A stretch of DNA of 7,211 bases from Actinomycetota bacterium (GTDB taxonomy: Bacteria; Actinomycetota; Acidimicrobiia; Acidimicrobiales; Ilumatobacteraceae): the NCBI GenBank assembly GCA_005793785.1, contig SXPW01000131.1, forward strand, positions 1 through 7,211, written 5' to 3'. Under the pieces are notes generated by a model. It was not told where the DNA came from. It worked only from the letters and a program-made list of their open reading frames with translations, and ran no database searches. This document shows positions 1-5,931 of the stretch, one piece after another. Numbering within the stretch: position 1 is the stretch's first letter; every line of letters begins with the position of its first letter. The position numbers were made by a program, and so were the translations under genes.

Positions 1-58
1 CCTAGGACACAGCCCTCTCAAGGCTGCGGCACGGGTTCAAATCCCGTTGGGAGTGCCA
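1..58 (+). tRNA. tRNA-Glu, anticodon CTC (5' end outside window)
   Basis: This is the 3' part of a tRNA gene. The anticodon stem CAGCC (10-14) pairs with GGCTG (22-26) around the seven-base loop CTCTCAA (15-21), which places the anticodon CTC at 17-19 and so glutamate. A four-base variable region follows. The T arm is ACGGG (31-35) and CCCGT (43-47) around the TTCAAAT loop (36-42). The 3' acceptor strand is 48-54, the discriminator is G55, and the CCA end is encoded at 56-58. The acceptor 5' strand and most of the D arm lie before base 1, so the gene is cut by the window edge. The stop codon of the convergent aminotransferase gene begins at base 60, leaving one base between the two genes and no room for a classical terminator. 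Confidence 0.95.
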
Positions 59-59
59 A

Positions 60-1208
60 TCAGTTCGGCAGCAGCGACGGCAAGTTCCGTAGACATTCGT
101 AGTCGGCGACGTCGTTGTACAGAAACGCCGAGAGACGTATACAGCTGATTCCACCCGGGCTGGTTGTCGCTATTTCTGCCGACAGCCGTTCGCGCGCCGC
201 GACGATCAACGCGTCCTCCTGTTTCGTGTTCAGTCGTTGCTGGCCGGGGAACGGCACGACCCGCATGAATGGAGCACGCAACGCGGGATGCGTCGGCAGC
301 GTCACACCCCAGGCGTCCGCCAGCATCGCCGCCGCTTCGTCGACTGTGGCACGACAGTGGCGATCGCGTTCGTCGCTCGACCACCGTTGCAGAAAATCGA
401 ATGCAGCGGGCGTGGCGAGGTACGCGGAGAGGTCGGCGGTACCCTGCGTATCGAACGAGAGCGGGAAACCGTGCTCTGCATTCCAACTTCCCGCGAGGGG
501 CTCCAGCGCCACCGCAGCACGGTCGGAAACGGCAACGAGCGCAGCGGACGGGCGTGGAGCGGCGATCCATTTGTGGAAGTTGCTCACCCACGCATCGACC
601 CCGACGGGTAGTGGTGGCCGAACTTGTCCGACGGCATGGGCGGCATCGACCACGATGAAACAATCGGGACGCAACCGCTTGACGGCCCGAGCGATGTCAC
701 CGACCGGGTTCAGTTGTGCGCTGGTGGCAACGATGTGGTCGATGACGAGTACGTCGGTGTCGTCGAGGTAATCGACAACTTCCGCCACGACCGACTCGGG
801 TGTGGCCTCGGTGGGTGACAGTGCGGGAAGCTCGCGCAGTGTCGCGCCGACCCGGTCTGCGAGTCTCCTCAAGCCGAGGATGACTCCGCCGTAGTTGGTT
901 GACATCGTGGAAATCGTGTCGCCGTGTCGCACCACGGATGCAACGGCGGTGATGACACCTTGCGATGCGTTGGGCACGAAAGCCAGTCGGTCCTGTGACG
1001 TGCCGAGTTCCGAGGCGCACCGCTCGCGGGCTTCGCGCAACATGCCCGGCAGCAGCGAGCGAAAAAAACGATTCGGGTTACGTTCCATCTGCTCGCGTAT
1101 GAGCAACTGGGCCGTGGTTACTTCACGCGGTACGGCACCGAACGATCCGTGGTTGAGGTAACGAACCGAGGAGTCGAGGCTCCACTCGGTAAGAGAGACG
1201 AGGGCCAG
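60..1208 (-). CDS. Class V aminotransferase-fold PLP enzyme (isopenicillin N epimerase/CefD-like)
   Basis: Cytosolic PLP-dependent enzyme of fold type I, class V. Family members act as racemases/epimerases, C-S lyases or desulfurases, so the exact reaction is not predicted. Residues are numbered for a 382-residue product. The N-terminal NHGSFGAVP motif is typical of the CefD-like branch, followed by ERNPNRFF. The VPNAS stretch and VVDAAHA (Asp188, His191, near the cofactor) follow. NFHKW (Lys213) gives the predicted Schiff-base lysine, and IRLSAFLYND near the C-terminus contains the usual substrate-carboxylate Arg358. The frame is open from a TGA at 1254-1256 down to its stop at 60-62. The only conventional start is TTG at 1104-1106, but it lies after the conserved NHGSFG motif and would remove it. 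I therefore chose CTG at 1206-1208, preceded by GAGGG at a 7-base spacing. That start is inferred; the shorter form would have 348 residues. It reads convergently into the tRNA and lies about 74 bp downstream of the HU gene. Confidence 0.85.
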   Translation of the reverse strand: MALVSLTEWSLDSSVRYLNHGSFGAVPREVTTAQLLIREQMERNPNRFFRSLLPGMLREARERCASELGTSQDRLAFVPNASQGVITAVASVVRHGDTISTMSTNYGGVILGLRRLADRVGATLRELPALSPTEATPESVVAEVVDYLDDTDVLVIDHIVATSAQLNPVGDIARAVKRLRPDCFIVVDAAHAVGQVRPPLPVGVDAWVSNFHKWIAAPRPSAALVAVSDRAAVALEPLAGSWNAEHGFPLSFDTQGTADLSAYLATPAAFDFLQRWSSDERDRHCRATVDEAAAMLADAWGVTLPTHPALRAPFMRVVPFPGQQRLNTKQEDALIVAARERLSAEIATTSPGGISCIRLSAFLYNDVADYECLRNLPSLLPN

Positions 1209-1215
1209 AGAAGTA

Positions 1216-1220
1216 CCCTC
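1216..1220 (-). promoter_or_regulatory. Shine-Dalgarno GAGGG supporting a CTG start for the aminotransferase
   Basis: On the minus strand GAGGG is followed by seven bases and then CTG (1208-1206), in frame with the conserved N-terminus of the PLP enzyme. No ATG, GTG or TTG occurs in this frame between the upstream stop (1254-1256) and codon 35, so this site decides the start choice. A frameshift hiding a normal start in another frame is the main alternative. Confidence 0.45.
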
Positions 1221-1235
1221 GCGCCGACGGGACGC

Positions 1236-1249
1236 CGCGATTGCTCGCG
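1236..1249 (-). other. Small hairpin with GCAA tetraloop between HU and the aminotransferase
   Basis: Read on the minus strand, CGCGA and TCGCG form a perfect 5-bp stem closed by GCAA, a member of the stable GNRA tetraloop class. It sits in the 74-bp gap downstream of the HU stop codon. No U-run follows, so it does not qualify as a classical intrinsic terminator. It could be an mRNA 3'-end stabiliser, a processing site, or chance in GC-rich DNA. Confidence 0.3.
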
Positions 1250-1282
1250 AACGTCACCGTCGGCGACGAAGAAAGAGCGTGT

Positions 1283-1636
1283 TTAGCGCTTCTTCTTGGC
1301 GGGCTTCTTCGCCGAGGCAGATGCCTTCGGCGCCGAGGTGTTGAGTTTTGGAGCAGCAACTGCACCAAGCGCAACGTCCTTGAAGCCCTTCAGCGCGGTG
1401 ATCTTGGCAACTGTCTTTGCCTTGATCTGGATCTGCTCGCCCTTTGCCGGGTTGCGACCGATGCGTGCTGGACGCTTCTTCTTGAAGAACTTGGCGAAGC
1501 CCGAGATGTTGACGATCTCACCCTTGGCCACATTGGCCAGGATGACATCGACCGTTCCCTCGATGACGGCTTTCGCCACCTTCCTCTCGACGTTGGAATG
1601 GAGTGCTACTGCGTTGATTAGTTCGTTTTTCTTCAT
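1283..1636 (-). CDS. HU family histone-like DNA-binding protein with short basic tail
   Basis: Nucleoid-associated protein that binds and bends DNA as a dimer. The 117-residue product starts MKKNELINAV, the usual HU beginning. It carries the NISGFAKF turn (43-50) and the DNA-gripping beta-arm with RIGRNPAKGE (58-67), where Pro63 is the conserved residue that intercalates at DNA kinks. The core ends near residue 90, as in ordinary HU. It is followed by a tail of about 25 residues rich in Lys, Ala, Ser and Pro that ends KKPAKKKR. Actinobacterial HU proteins often have basic extensions, and those of mycobacteria are much longer. The ATG at 1634-1636 has AGGGTGG six bases upstream. The frame stays open further upstream, but that extension shows no HU similarity and runs into the P450 gene. 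The gene is 64 bp downstream of the P450 stop and probably has its own promoter. Confidence 0.95.
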   Translation of the reverse strand: MKKNELINAVALHSNVERKVAKAVIEGTVDVILANVAKGEIVNISGFAKFFKKKRPARIGRNPAKGEQIQIKAKTVAKITALKGFKDVALGAVAAPKLNTSAPKASASAKKPAKKKR

Positions 1637-1642
1637 AGACGC

Positions 1643-1662
1643 CCACCCTATTACACGGGTGG
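1643..1662 (-). promoter_or_regulatory. HU leader: -10-like TGTAAT inside a CCACCC/GGGTGG inverted repeat covering the RBS
   Basis: The 64-bp gap upstream of HU holds a perfect 6-bp inverted repeat, CCACCC and GGGTGG, separated by eight bases. On the minus strand the downstream arm contains most of the AGGGTGG ribosome binding site (1649-1643). The spacer contains TGTAAT (1655-1650), five of six matches to the bacterial -10 consensus, ending 13 bases before the ATG. I see no convincing -35 element. If this -10 is used, transcription would start near 1643, the RNA would lack the hairpin, and the repeat would be a DNA operator. If transcripts come from further upstream, the hairpin would hide the ribosome binding site. 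Confidence 0.35.
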
Positions 1663-1700
1663 TGGATGGCTGGGGAATGCCAGCGCAGCGGGATGGAGCC

Positions 1701-2915
1701 CTAAAACCGAACGTTGCAGATGCGTGGTCCGTGGACCTGGCCGCCCGCCCAGGTGACGCTGGCAGGGTCGACGAGGGAGAACTTTGGAATTCGCTCGAGC
1801 CACACCTGGAGGGCGACCCGCAGTTCCAAGCGGGCCAGATTGGAGCCCGCACAGCGGTGGATTCCCGAGCCGAATGCCACGTGGCGGTTGTGTTCACGGT
1901 CGAGGATGACCTCGTCGGGGTTGTCGAACTGCCGCGGGTCGCGATTCGCGGCAGGGAACGACATCAGAATGCGGTCGCCGGCCTTCATCGGACAGCCCTG
2001 GAATTCGGTGTCGTGGTCCACGATGCGGGCCATCGTGACGGGCGAGTAGGCACGGAGGAGTTCCTCGATGGCCGTCGCCCACAGTTCGGGGGTGCTGCGT
2101 AGGCGTTCGCAATGTTCGGGGTGTTGGGCGAGGTGCCACAGGGACGACCCGATGGCACTCCATGTGGTGTCGATGCCGGCCACAAGCATCAGATTGCATA
2201 CCCCCATGACGTACTGATCCGTCACGGGGTACTTGTCGCCGGAGTTGAGCAGGTCGGTGATGAGGTCGTTTTCGCGCGGATTTGCCTTGCGATCTTCGAG
2301 CTGCTGTTTGAAGAACGAGATGATGTTGATGCGGTTCTCGAGCCGCACCTTCGGGTCGGTGAGGCCGATCTCGAGCACGCCGCGCACCCAACTGGTGAAT
2401 TCGTCCGACATCTCCACGGGCACGCCGAGCATCGTCGCAATCACTCGTACGGGAATCTGCTGGGCGTAGTCGGTGGCGGCGTCGGCGTGACCCTTGTCGA
2501 TGAACTTGTCGATGAGTTGGTTGCACAAGTCCCGCGTGCTTTGTTCGTACTTGGCAACGGCTTGCGGCGCGAACACCGGGAGGATGAGCCGACGATGCCA
2601 GTGGTGATCGGGCGGATCGCTCGTGATCGGTGGTGCGGCGACGCCGGCGTAGGCACCCTCGGCCGCTGCGGCACGTGGCACCACGACGATGTCGCGGGAG
2701 GTGAATGTCTCATGTTCTTGCGCGATCGCGACCACGTCTTCGTATCGCGTCGGAAACCACGAGCCGCCCCAGCGTTCGCTGTGGGCAATCGGGCACTTCG
2801 ATTCGCGGATGTCGTGCATCGTGGGGTACGGGTCACGCACGAACTCGGGGTCGAAGATGTTGAAATCCGAGGTCGGGTCGAGGACCGGACCAGCATTCTC
2901 TTCGAGCGTCGACAT
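1701..2915 (-). CDS. Cytochrome P450 monooxygenase (bacterial class I type)
   Basis: Soluble haem monooxygenase of 404 residues, the usual length for bacterial P450s fed by a ferredoxin. The hallmark motifs occur in order. A C-helix region DPPDHHWHRR (100-109) is present. The I-helix AGIDTT (246-251) carries the acid-alcohol pair Asp249/Thr250 needed for oxygen activation. The K-helix ExxR is Glu285 to Arg288. The haem-binding loop FGSGIHRCAG (348-357) has Cys355 as the iron ligand. There is no membrane anchor. The ATG at 2913-2915 was chosen because GAGGAG sits five bases upstream and the ferredoxin gene stops two bases before it. An upstream in-frame start would overlap the ferredoxin and add a non-conserved stretch. 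The substrate and CYP family cannot be named from sequence alone. The adjacent ferredoxin and the amidase further upstream suggest oxidation of a small molecule that is also an amide, which is inference. Confidence 0.96.
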   Translation of the reverse strand: MSTLEENAGPVLDPTSDFNIFDPEFVRDPYPTMHDIRESKCPIAHSERWGGSWFPTRYEDVVAIAQEHETFTSRDIVVVPRAAAAEGAYAGVAAPPITSDPPDHHWHRRLILPVFAPQAVAKYEQSTRDLCNQLIDKFIDKGHADAATDYAQQIPVRVIATMLGVPVEMSDEFTSWVRGVLEIGLTDPKVRLENRINIISFFKQQLEDRKANPRENDLITDLLNSGDKYPVTDQYVMGVCNLMLVAGIDTTWSAIGSSLWHLAQHPEHCERLRSTPELWATAIEELLRAYSPVTMARIVDHDTEFQGCPMKAGDRILMSFPAANRDPRQFDNPDEVILDREHNRHVAFGSGIHRCAGSNLARLELRVALQVWLERIPKFSLVDPASVTWAGGQVHGPRICNVRF

Positions 2916-2917
2916 CG

Positions 2918-3112
2918 TTACTCCTCGATGATGATGGCGTCTTCGGGACAATTCGCTTGCGCACGCCTTGCCTTGGTGTGCAATTCCGCCGGCAAGTCAC
3001 CGGTGATCAGCACCGTGGCGTGTCCGAGTTCGTCACTTCCGAACACCTCCGGTGCAGCAATCGAACACATCTGTTGACCCTGGCAGGAATCGGCATCAAC
3101 CTTCACGCGCAT
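2918..3112 (-). CDS. Small P450-associated ferredoxin, [3Fe-4S] type
   Basis: A 64-residue electron carrier that should deliver electrons from a ferredoxin reductase (not in the window) to the adjacent P450. It has three cysteines in the pattern of P450-partner [3Fe-4S] ferredoxins: Cys10, Cys16 in CQGQQMC, and Cys55 followed by Pro56 (NCPEDAI). The residue midway between the first two cysteines is Gln13, where a fourth cysteine would allow a [4Fe-4S] cluster; many family members have His or another residue there. The APEVF segment after the second cysteine is typical of the family, as is the acidic C-terminus ending IIEE. The ATG at 3110-3112 is the furthest upstream possible start, because an in-frame TAG lies nine bases before it. 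No Shine-Dalgarno is apparent. The last codons, GAG GAG, double as the P450 ribosome binding site, so the two genes are probably translationally coupled. Confidence 0.93.
   Translation of the reverse strand: MRVKVDADSCQGQQMCSIAAPEVFGSDELGHATVLITGDLPAELHTKARRAQANCPEDAIIIEE
2921..2926 (-). promoter_or_regulatory. P450 ribosome binding site embedded in the end of the ferredoxin gene
   Basis: GAGGAG encodes the last two glutamates of the ferredoxin and lies five bases upstream of the P450 ATG once the intervening TAA and CG are counted. This fixes the P450 start at 2915 and implies coupled translation of the electron donor and its acceptor. Confidence 0.8.
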
Positions 3113-3167
3113 GAGACGAGGCTAGTTGGCGTGTGCCGTGCGGGTTCGGTCGGCGACGGTGACCCGA

Positions 3168-4652
3168 TCAGCCGAGTGCCGTCGTGGTGTGACTCCTCCA
3201 GGGAGCGGCAACTTCCAATTGCGAAGCAACGCGCAGGAGGATGTCCTCGCGCCCGTAGGCGGCAACGAGTTGGACCCCGATGGGAAGCCCGCTCGCCGTA
3301 CGCGCCAGCGGGAGGCTGATGGCAGGTTGCCCCGACATGTTGAATTGCGGCGTGAATCGCACCCACTCGCTGGAAAGACGCGATGGTTTGAGCGGGTCGC
3401 TCGGATCGTTGGTGAACGAGCCAACGGGAAACGGAAGTCTGGCGAGTGTCGGCGTGACGAGGACATCGAACCCGTCGTGCCACCACTGGGCGAGGGCGCG
3501 GCGAAACATCGCGGCGGCCGCCACCGATTTTGCGTAGTCGACCGCGGACGATCTCGAGGCGTACTCGGCCTGTGCCCAGTTGACCGCCTCGATGTCATCG
3601 CTCGTCGCCGGACGGCCCAACAATTGGGAGAGGGAGTCCCGCGTAACGGCTTGCACGGTCGCCCACATGGCTCCGAATCGAGGTGGAAAGGACGCATCGG
3701 CCATTGCCGCGGGATACGACTCCTCCACGTGATGACCGAGCGACTCCAGCAACTTCGCCGCCGAACGTGCCGCATCCCGACATTCGGTATCGACTCGTAC
3801 GCCAAGTGGATCGTGGTCGAGTACGCCGATGCGAAGCGTCTCCACGTTGGCCCCGACCTCGTCGATGAAAGGTCGCTTCGGTGGGGGAGCCACCACGCCG
3901 TCACCGATGCCCGCTCCGCTCACCGCGTCGAGTAGCGCCGCGGTGTCGGCCACGGTGTGCGTCACACCGAGTTGCACGCTGAGTCCCGATTCGTCGCCGA
4001 GTGGAGCGAGCGACACGCGCCCGCGACTCGGCTTCAATCCGACGAGTCCGTTGCACGAAGCAGGGATGCGGATGCTTCCACCGCCGTCACTCGCATGGGC
4101 GATCGAAACTATTCCGGCAGCCACCGCGGCTCCGGCTCCACCGCTCGATCCGCCGCAGGTGCGGGTCAAATCGTGCGGATTCCGCGTTGGTCCCCACGCT
4201 TCGGGCTCGGTGACGGGCAGGCTGCCCCATTCACAACTGTTCGTTCGACCGAAGGGAATCATCCCTGCTTGCAGGTATCGCGACGCCAACTCCGAGGTTT
4301 GTTGCGGAACGTACTCCATCGCCTTGATCGCCTTGTTGCCCTGTGAGATGCGTTGACCCGCGTACAGGATGCCGAGGTCCTTGAACAGCGTGGGAACCCC
4401 GCCGAACGGCCGATGCGACGTCGACTCGTTTCGTTCGGTGGAAACGACGGTGCCACCGATTCTGCTTGCAAGATCGCGGGCATGTTCGAGCCAAACGATG
4501 TTCACGGCGTTGATCCGCGGGTTGAATTCCTCGTAGCGCTCGATTGCGGCGTCGAGGAGTTCGGCCGCCGACGCGTGACCCTCGCGCACCAGCGTTGCTT
4601 GATCGAGTGCGGACATGAATCGCGTTTCGCGAGCGAACGAGGACAACGTCAC
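3168..4652 (-). CDS. Amidase signature family hydrolase, NylA-like (6-aminohexanoate cyclic dimer hydrolase branch)
   Basis: Hydrolyses a carboxamide bond through the Ser-cisSer-Lys triad of the amidase signature family. In the 494-residue product the triad is Lys91 (LFKDLG), cis-Ser169 (GGSSGG, 167-172) and nucleophile Ser193 (GGSIRIPAS). The spacings of 78 and 24 match those I recall for NylA (Lys72, Ser150, Ser174). Further NylA-like stretches are TEPEAWGPTRNP (148-159), GLKPSRGRVS (205-214), SGQPAISLPL near 440-449, and PIGVQLVAAYGRED (457-470). No GatB or GatC gene is nearby, so a tRNA amidotransferase subunit is unlikely. There is no signal peptide, so it should be cytosolic. The GTG at 4650-4652 fits a leaderless transcript from the divergent promoter; ATG at 4614-4616, 12 codons later, is the alternative, and neither has a clear Shine-Dalgarno. 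It is first in a likely operon, with a 55-bp gap before the ferredoxin. Family assignment is firm; the natural substrate is unknown. Confidence 0.93.
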   Translation of the reverse strand: MTLSSFARETRFMSALDQATLVREGHASAAELLDAAIERYEEFNPRINAVNIVWLEHARDLASRIGGTVVSTERNESTSHRPFGGVPTLFKDLGILYAGQRISQGNKAIKAMEYVPQQTSELASRYLQAGMIPFGRTNSCEWGSLPVTEPEAWGPTRNPHDLTRTCGGSSGGAGAAVAAGIVSIAHASDGGGSIRIPASCNGLVGLKPSRGRVSLAPLGDESGLSVQLGVTHTVADTAALLDAVSGAGIGDGVVAPPPKRPFIDEVGANVETLRIGVLDHDPLGVRVDTECRDAARSAAKLLESLGHHVEESYPAAMADASFPPRFGAMWATVQAVTRDSLSQLLGRPATSDDIEAVNWAQAEYASRSSAVDYAKSVAAAAMFRRALAQWWHDGFDVLVTPTLARLPFPVGSFTNDPSDPLKPSRLSSEWVRFTPQFNMSGQPAISLPLARTASGLPIGVQLVAAYGREDILLRVASQLEVAAPWRSHTTTALG

Positions 4653-4681
4653 GAATCACTAACCTAATGAGACCGTGACGT
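4646..4681. promoter_or_regulatory. Symmetrical divergent promoter/operator between amidase and MFS exporter
   Basis: Only 22 bp (4653-4674) separate the two GTG start codons. Overlapping -10-like hexamers occur on opposite strands: TAACCT on plus (4660-4665) and TAGGTT on minus (4666-4661), both fitting TAnnnT. They end 9 and 8 bases before the plus and minus starts, which would give nearly or fully leaderless mRNAs, consistent with the lack of Shine-Dalgarno sequences. A perfect 7-bp inverted repeat, ACGTCAC (4646-4652) and GTGACGT (4675-4681), includes both start codons and is centred on the same point. This could be a shared operator for a dimeric regulator, though both arms also encode Met-Thr. 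Any -35 elements would lie inside the opposite coding regions, and none is convincing. Confidence 0.5.
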
Positions 4682-5931
4682 CTCAACATTCATCGGGACG
4701 CGCACCGGTCCTCGAGGTGTTGCGGGCGCCATCGGTGGGTCCGTACATCGGAGCCAACGTGCTGCTGTACGTCGGGCTATCACTGCAGGTCACCACGCTG
4801 GCCAAACAGGTGTACGACATCAGCCAGCGCGAGATCGACCTCGGTTTCCTGGGACTCGCCGAATTCCTGCCGATTGCCCTGCTCGTGTTCGTTACCGGCA
4901 CCATCGCCGATCGCTTCAATCGCAAGCGCGTCTCGCAGATGGCGATGTGCGGCGAACTTGGTTCCGCATTGTTGCTCATGTGGTACGCGTCCACGGGTCC
5001 CACCAGCGTCTTTCCGATCTTTCTCATCGCAATCCTCTACGGGAGTTCCCGAGCATTCTTGGCACCGTCGATGCGACCAATCGCTGCAGCGATTGCACCG
5101 GAGGGTCGACTTCCGCAAATGATCGCCCTGTATTCAACGGTGTGGACCTCCGCGGGCATCGTCGGTCCGGCGATGTCGGGCTTCCTGTATTCATCGTCCC
5201 CGGTGCTGGCATACGGAGTTGGCTCGGGGCTGATCGTCGTGGCGCTCTCGTTGTTTTCCACGGTGAACGTGCCGCCCACGCAGAGAGGTGCCGACTCGAG
5301 TGAGCGCCCGACGCTACGGTCCGCAGTCGAGGGTTTGAGTTACATTCGTCGGTCACCGATCCTCTTCGCGGCGATCTCGCTCGACTTGTTCGCGGTGTTG
5401 TTCGGTGGTGCAGTCGCATTGTTGCCGGTGATCGCCGAGGAGCGTCTCGGCGTGGGCAACGTCGCCTATGGCTGGTTGCGTGCCTCCGCCGGTATCGGTG
5501 CGGGACTCATGGCCGTGCTGTTGTCGATTCGCCCGTTGCGGCGTCACGTCGGAAGATGGCTGCTCGTCGCAGTTGGTGTGTTTGGTCTCGGCACGATCGT
5601 GCTCGGACTGACCCGCAACTACTGGGTGGCGTTCGTCGCGGTGCTTGTGCTGCACGGTGCCGACATGGTGAGCGTGTTCGTGCGCGGTTCGATCGTGCCG
5701 CTCGTGACTCCCGACGACAAGCGGGGACGGGTGTCCGCCGTGGAGAACGTGTTCATCGGAGCGACGAACGAGCTCGGCGCCTTCGAGTCCGGGGTCGCAG
5801 CGCAAGCCGTGGGTGTTCCCGCCACGGTGGTGGGTGGCGGTGTCCTCACGCTCGGCATCGTCGGCGTGTGGTGGTTCAAGTTCAAGTCGATGCGCGATGT
5901 CGATCGTTTCGAGGACCTGAAGCCGGCGTGA
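4675..5931 (+). CDS. MFS transporter, EntS-like (MFS_3) exporter
   Basis: Inner-membrane major facilitator superfamily protein of 418 residues, expected to have about 12 transmembrane helices and to use the proton gradient to expel a small molecule. The hydrophobic segments begin near residue 20. The loop after helix 2 has the MFS motif A, GTIADRFNRKR (75-85). The second half contains the RGRVSAVENVF loop (350-360) and NELGAFESGVAAQ (365-377). These features are typical of the MFS_3 family that includes the enterobactin exporter EntS; many members here are only called multidrug or siderophore exporters. No siderophore genes are in view, so the cargo is unknown. The start is GTG at 4675-4677, with no Shine-Dalgarno but a -10-like TAACCT nine bases upstream, so a leaderless message is likely. 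It is divergent from the amidase operon and overlaps the next gene by four bases. Confidence 0.92.
   Translation: MTSQHSSGRAPVLEVLRAPSVGPYIGANVLLYVGLSLQVTTLAKQVYDISQREIDLGFLGLAEFLPIALLVFVTGTIADRFNRKRVSQMAMCGELGSALLLMWYASTGPTSVFPIFLIAILYGSSRAFLAPSMRPIAAAIAPEGRLPQMIALYSTVWTSAGIVGPAMSGFLYSSSPVLAYGVGSGLIVVALSLFSTVNVPPTQRGADSSERPTLRSAVEGLSYIRRSPILFAAISLDLFAVLFGGAVALLPVIAEERLGVGNVAYGWLRASAGIGAGLMAVLLSIRPLRRHVGRWLLVAVGVFGLGTIVLGLTRNYWVAFVAVLVLHGADMVSVFVRGSIVPLVTPDDKRGRVSAVENVFIGATNELGAFESGVAAQAVGVPATVVGGGVLTLGIVGVWWFKFKSMRDVDRFEDLKPA

Noticed and set aside
1244..1273. Imperfect inverted repeat just downstream of the HU stop considered as an intrinsic terminator
   Set aside because: The arms CGTCACCG and CGGCGACG have a mismatch and almost no loop, and no T-tract follows on the minus strand.
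1637..1897. N-terminal extension of the HU frame
   Set aside because: The frame is open, but the extension overlaps the P450 in another frame and shows no HU similarity. The ATG at 1636 has a good ribosome binding site and the canonical HU N-terminus.
2916..2951. Earlier in-frame start for the P450
   Set aside because: It would overlap the ferredoxin and add an Arg/His-rich stretch. The ATG at 2915 has a strong GAGGAG at ideal spacing.
2112..3077. A 321-codon open frame on the plus strand opposite the P450 and ferredoxin
   Set aside because: It is antisense to genes with intact catalytic motifs. Its translation has no recognisable domain and shows the composition expected from a GC-rich complementary strand.
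3141..3166. Possible hairpin between amidase and ferredoxin (CGGGT/ACCCG)
   Set aside because: The 5-bp arms are separated by 16 bases whose inner bases pair poorly, and no U-run follows on either strand, so it is not distinguishable from chance in GC-rich DNA.
3126..3935. A 269-codon plus-strand open frame opposite the amidase
   Set aside because: It is antisense to the well supported amidase, is Arg/Gly-rich with no motif, and has no promoter or ribosome binding site I could see.
5556..5927. Longer version of the lipoprotein frame starting inside the exporter
   Set aside because: The extra region is an alternative-frame reading of the exporter. The GTG at 5928 yields a proper signal peptide with lipobox and a four-base overlap typical of operons.
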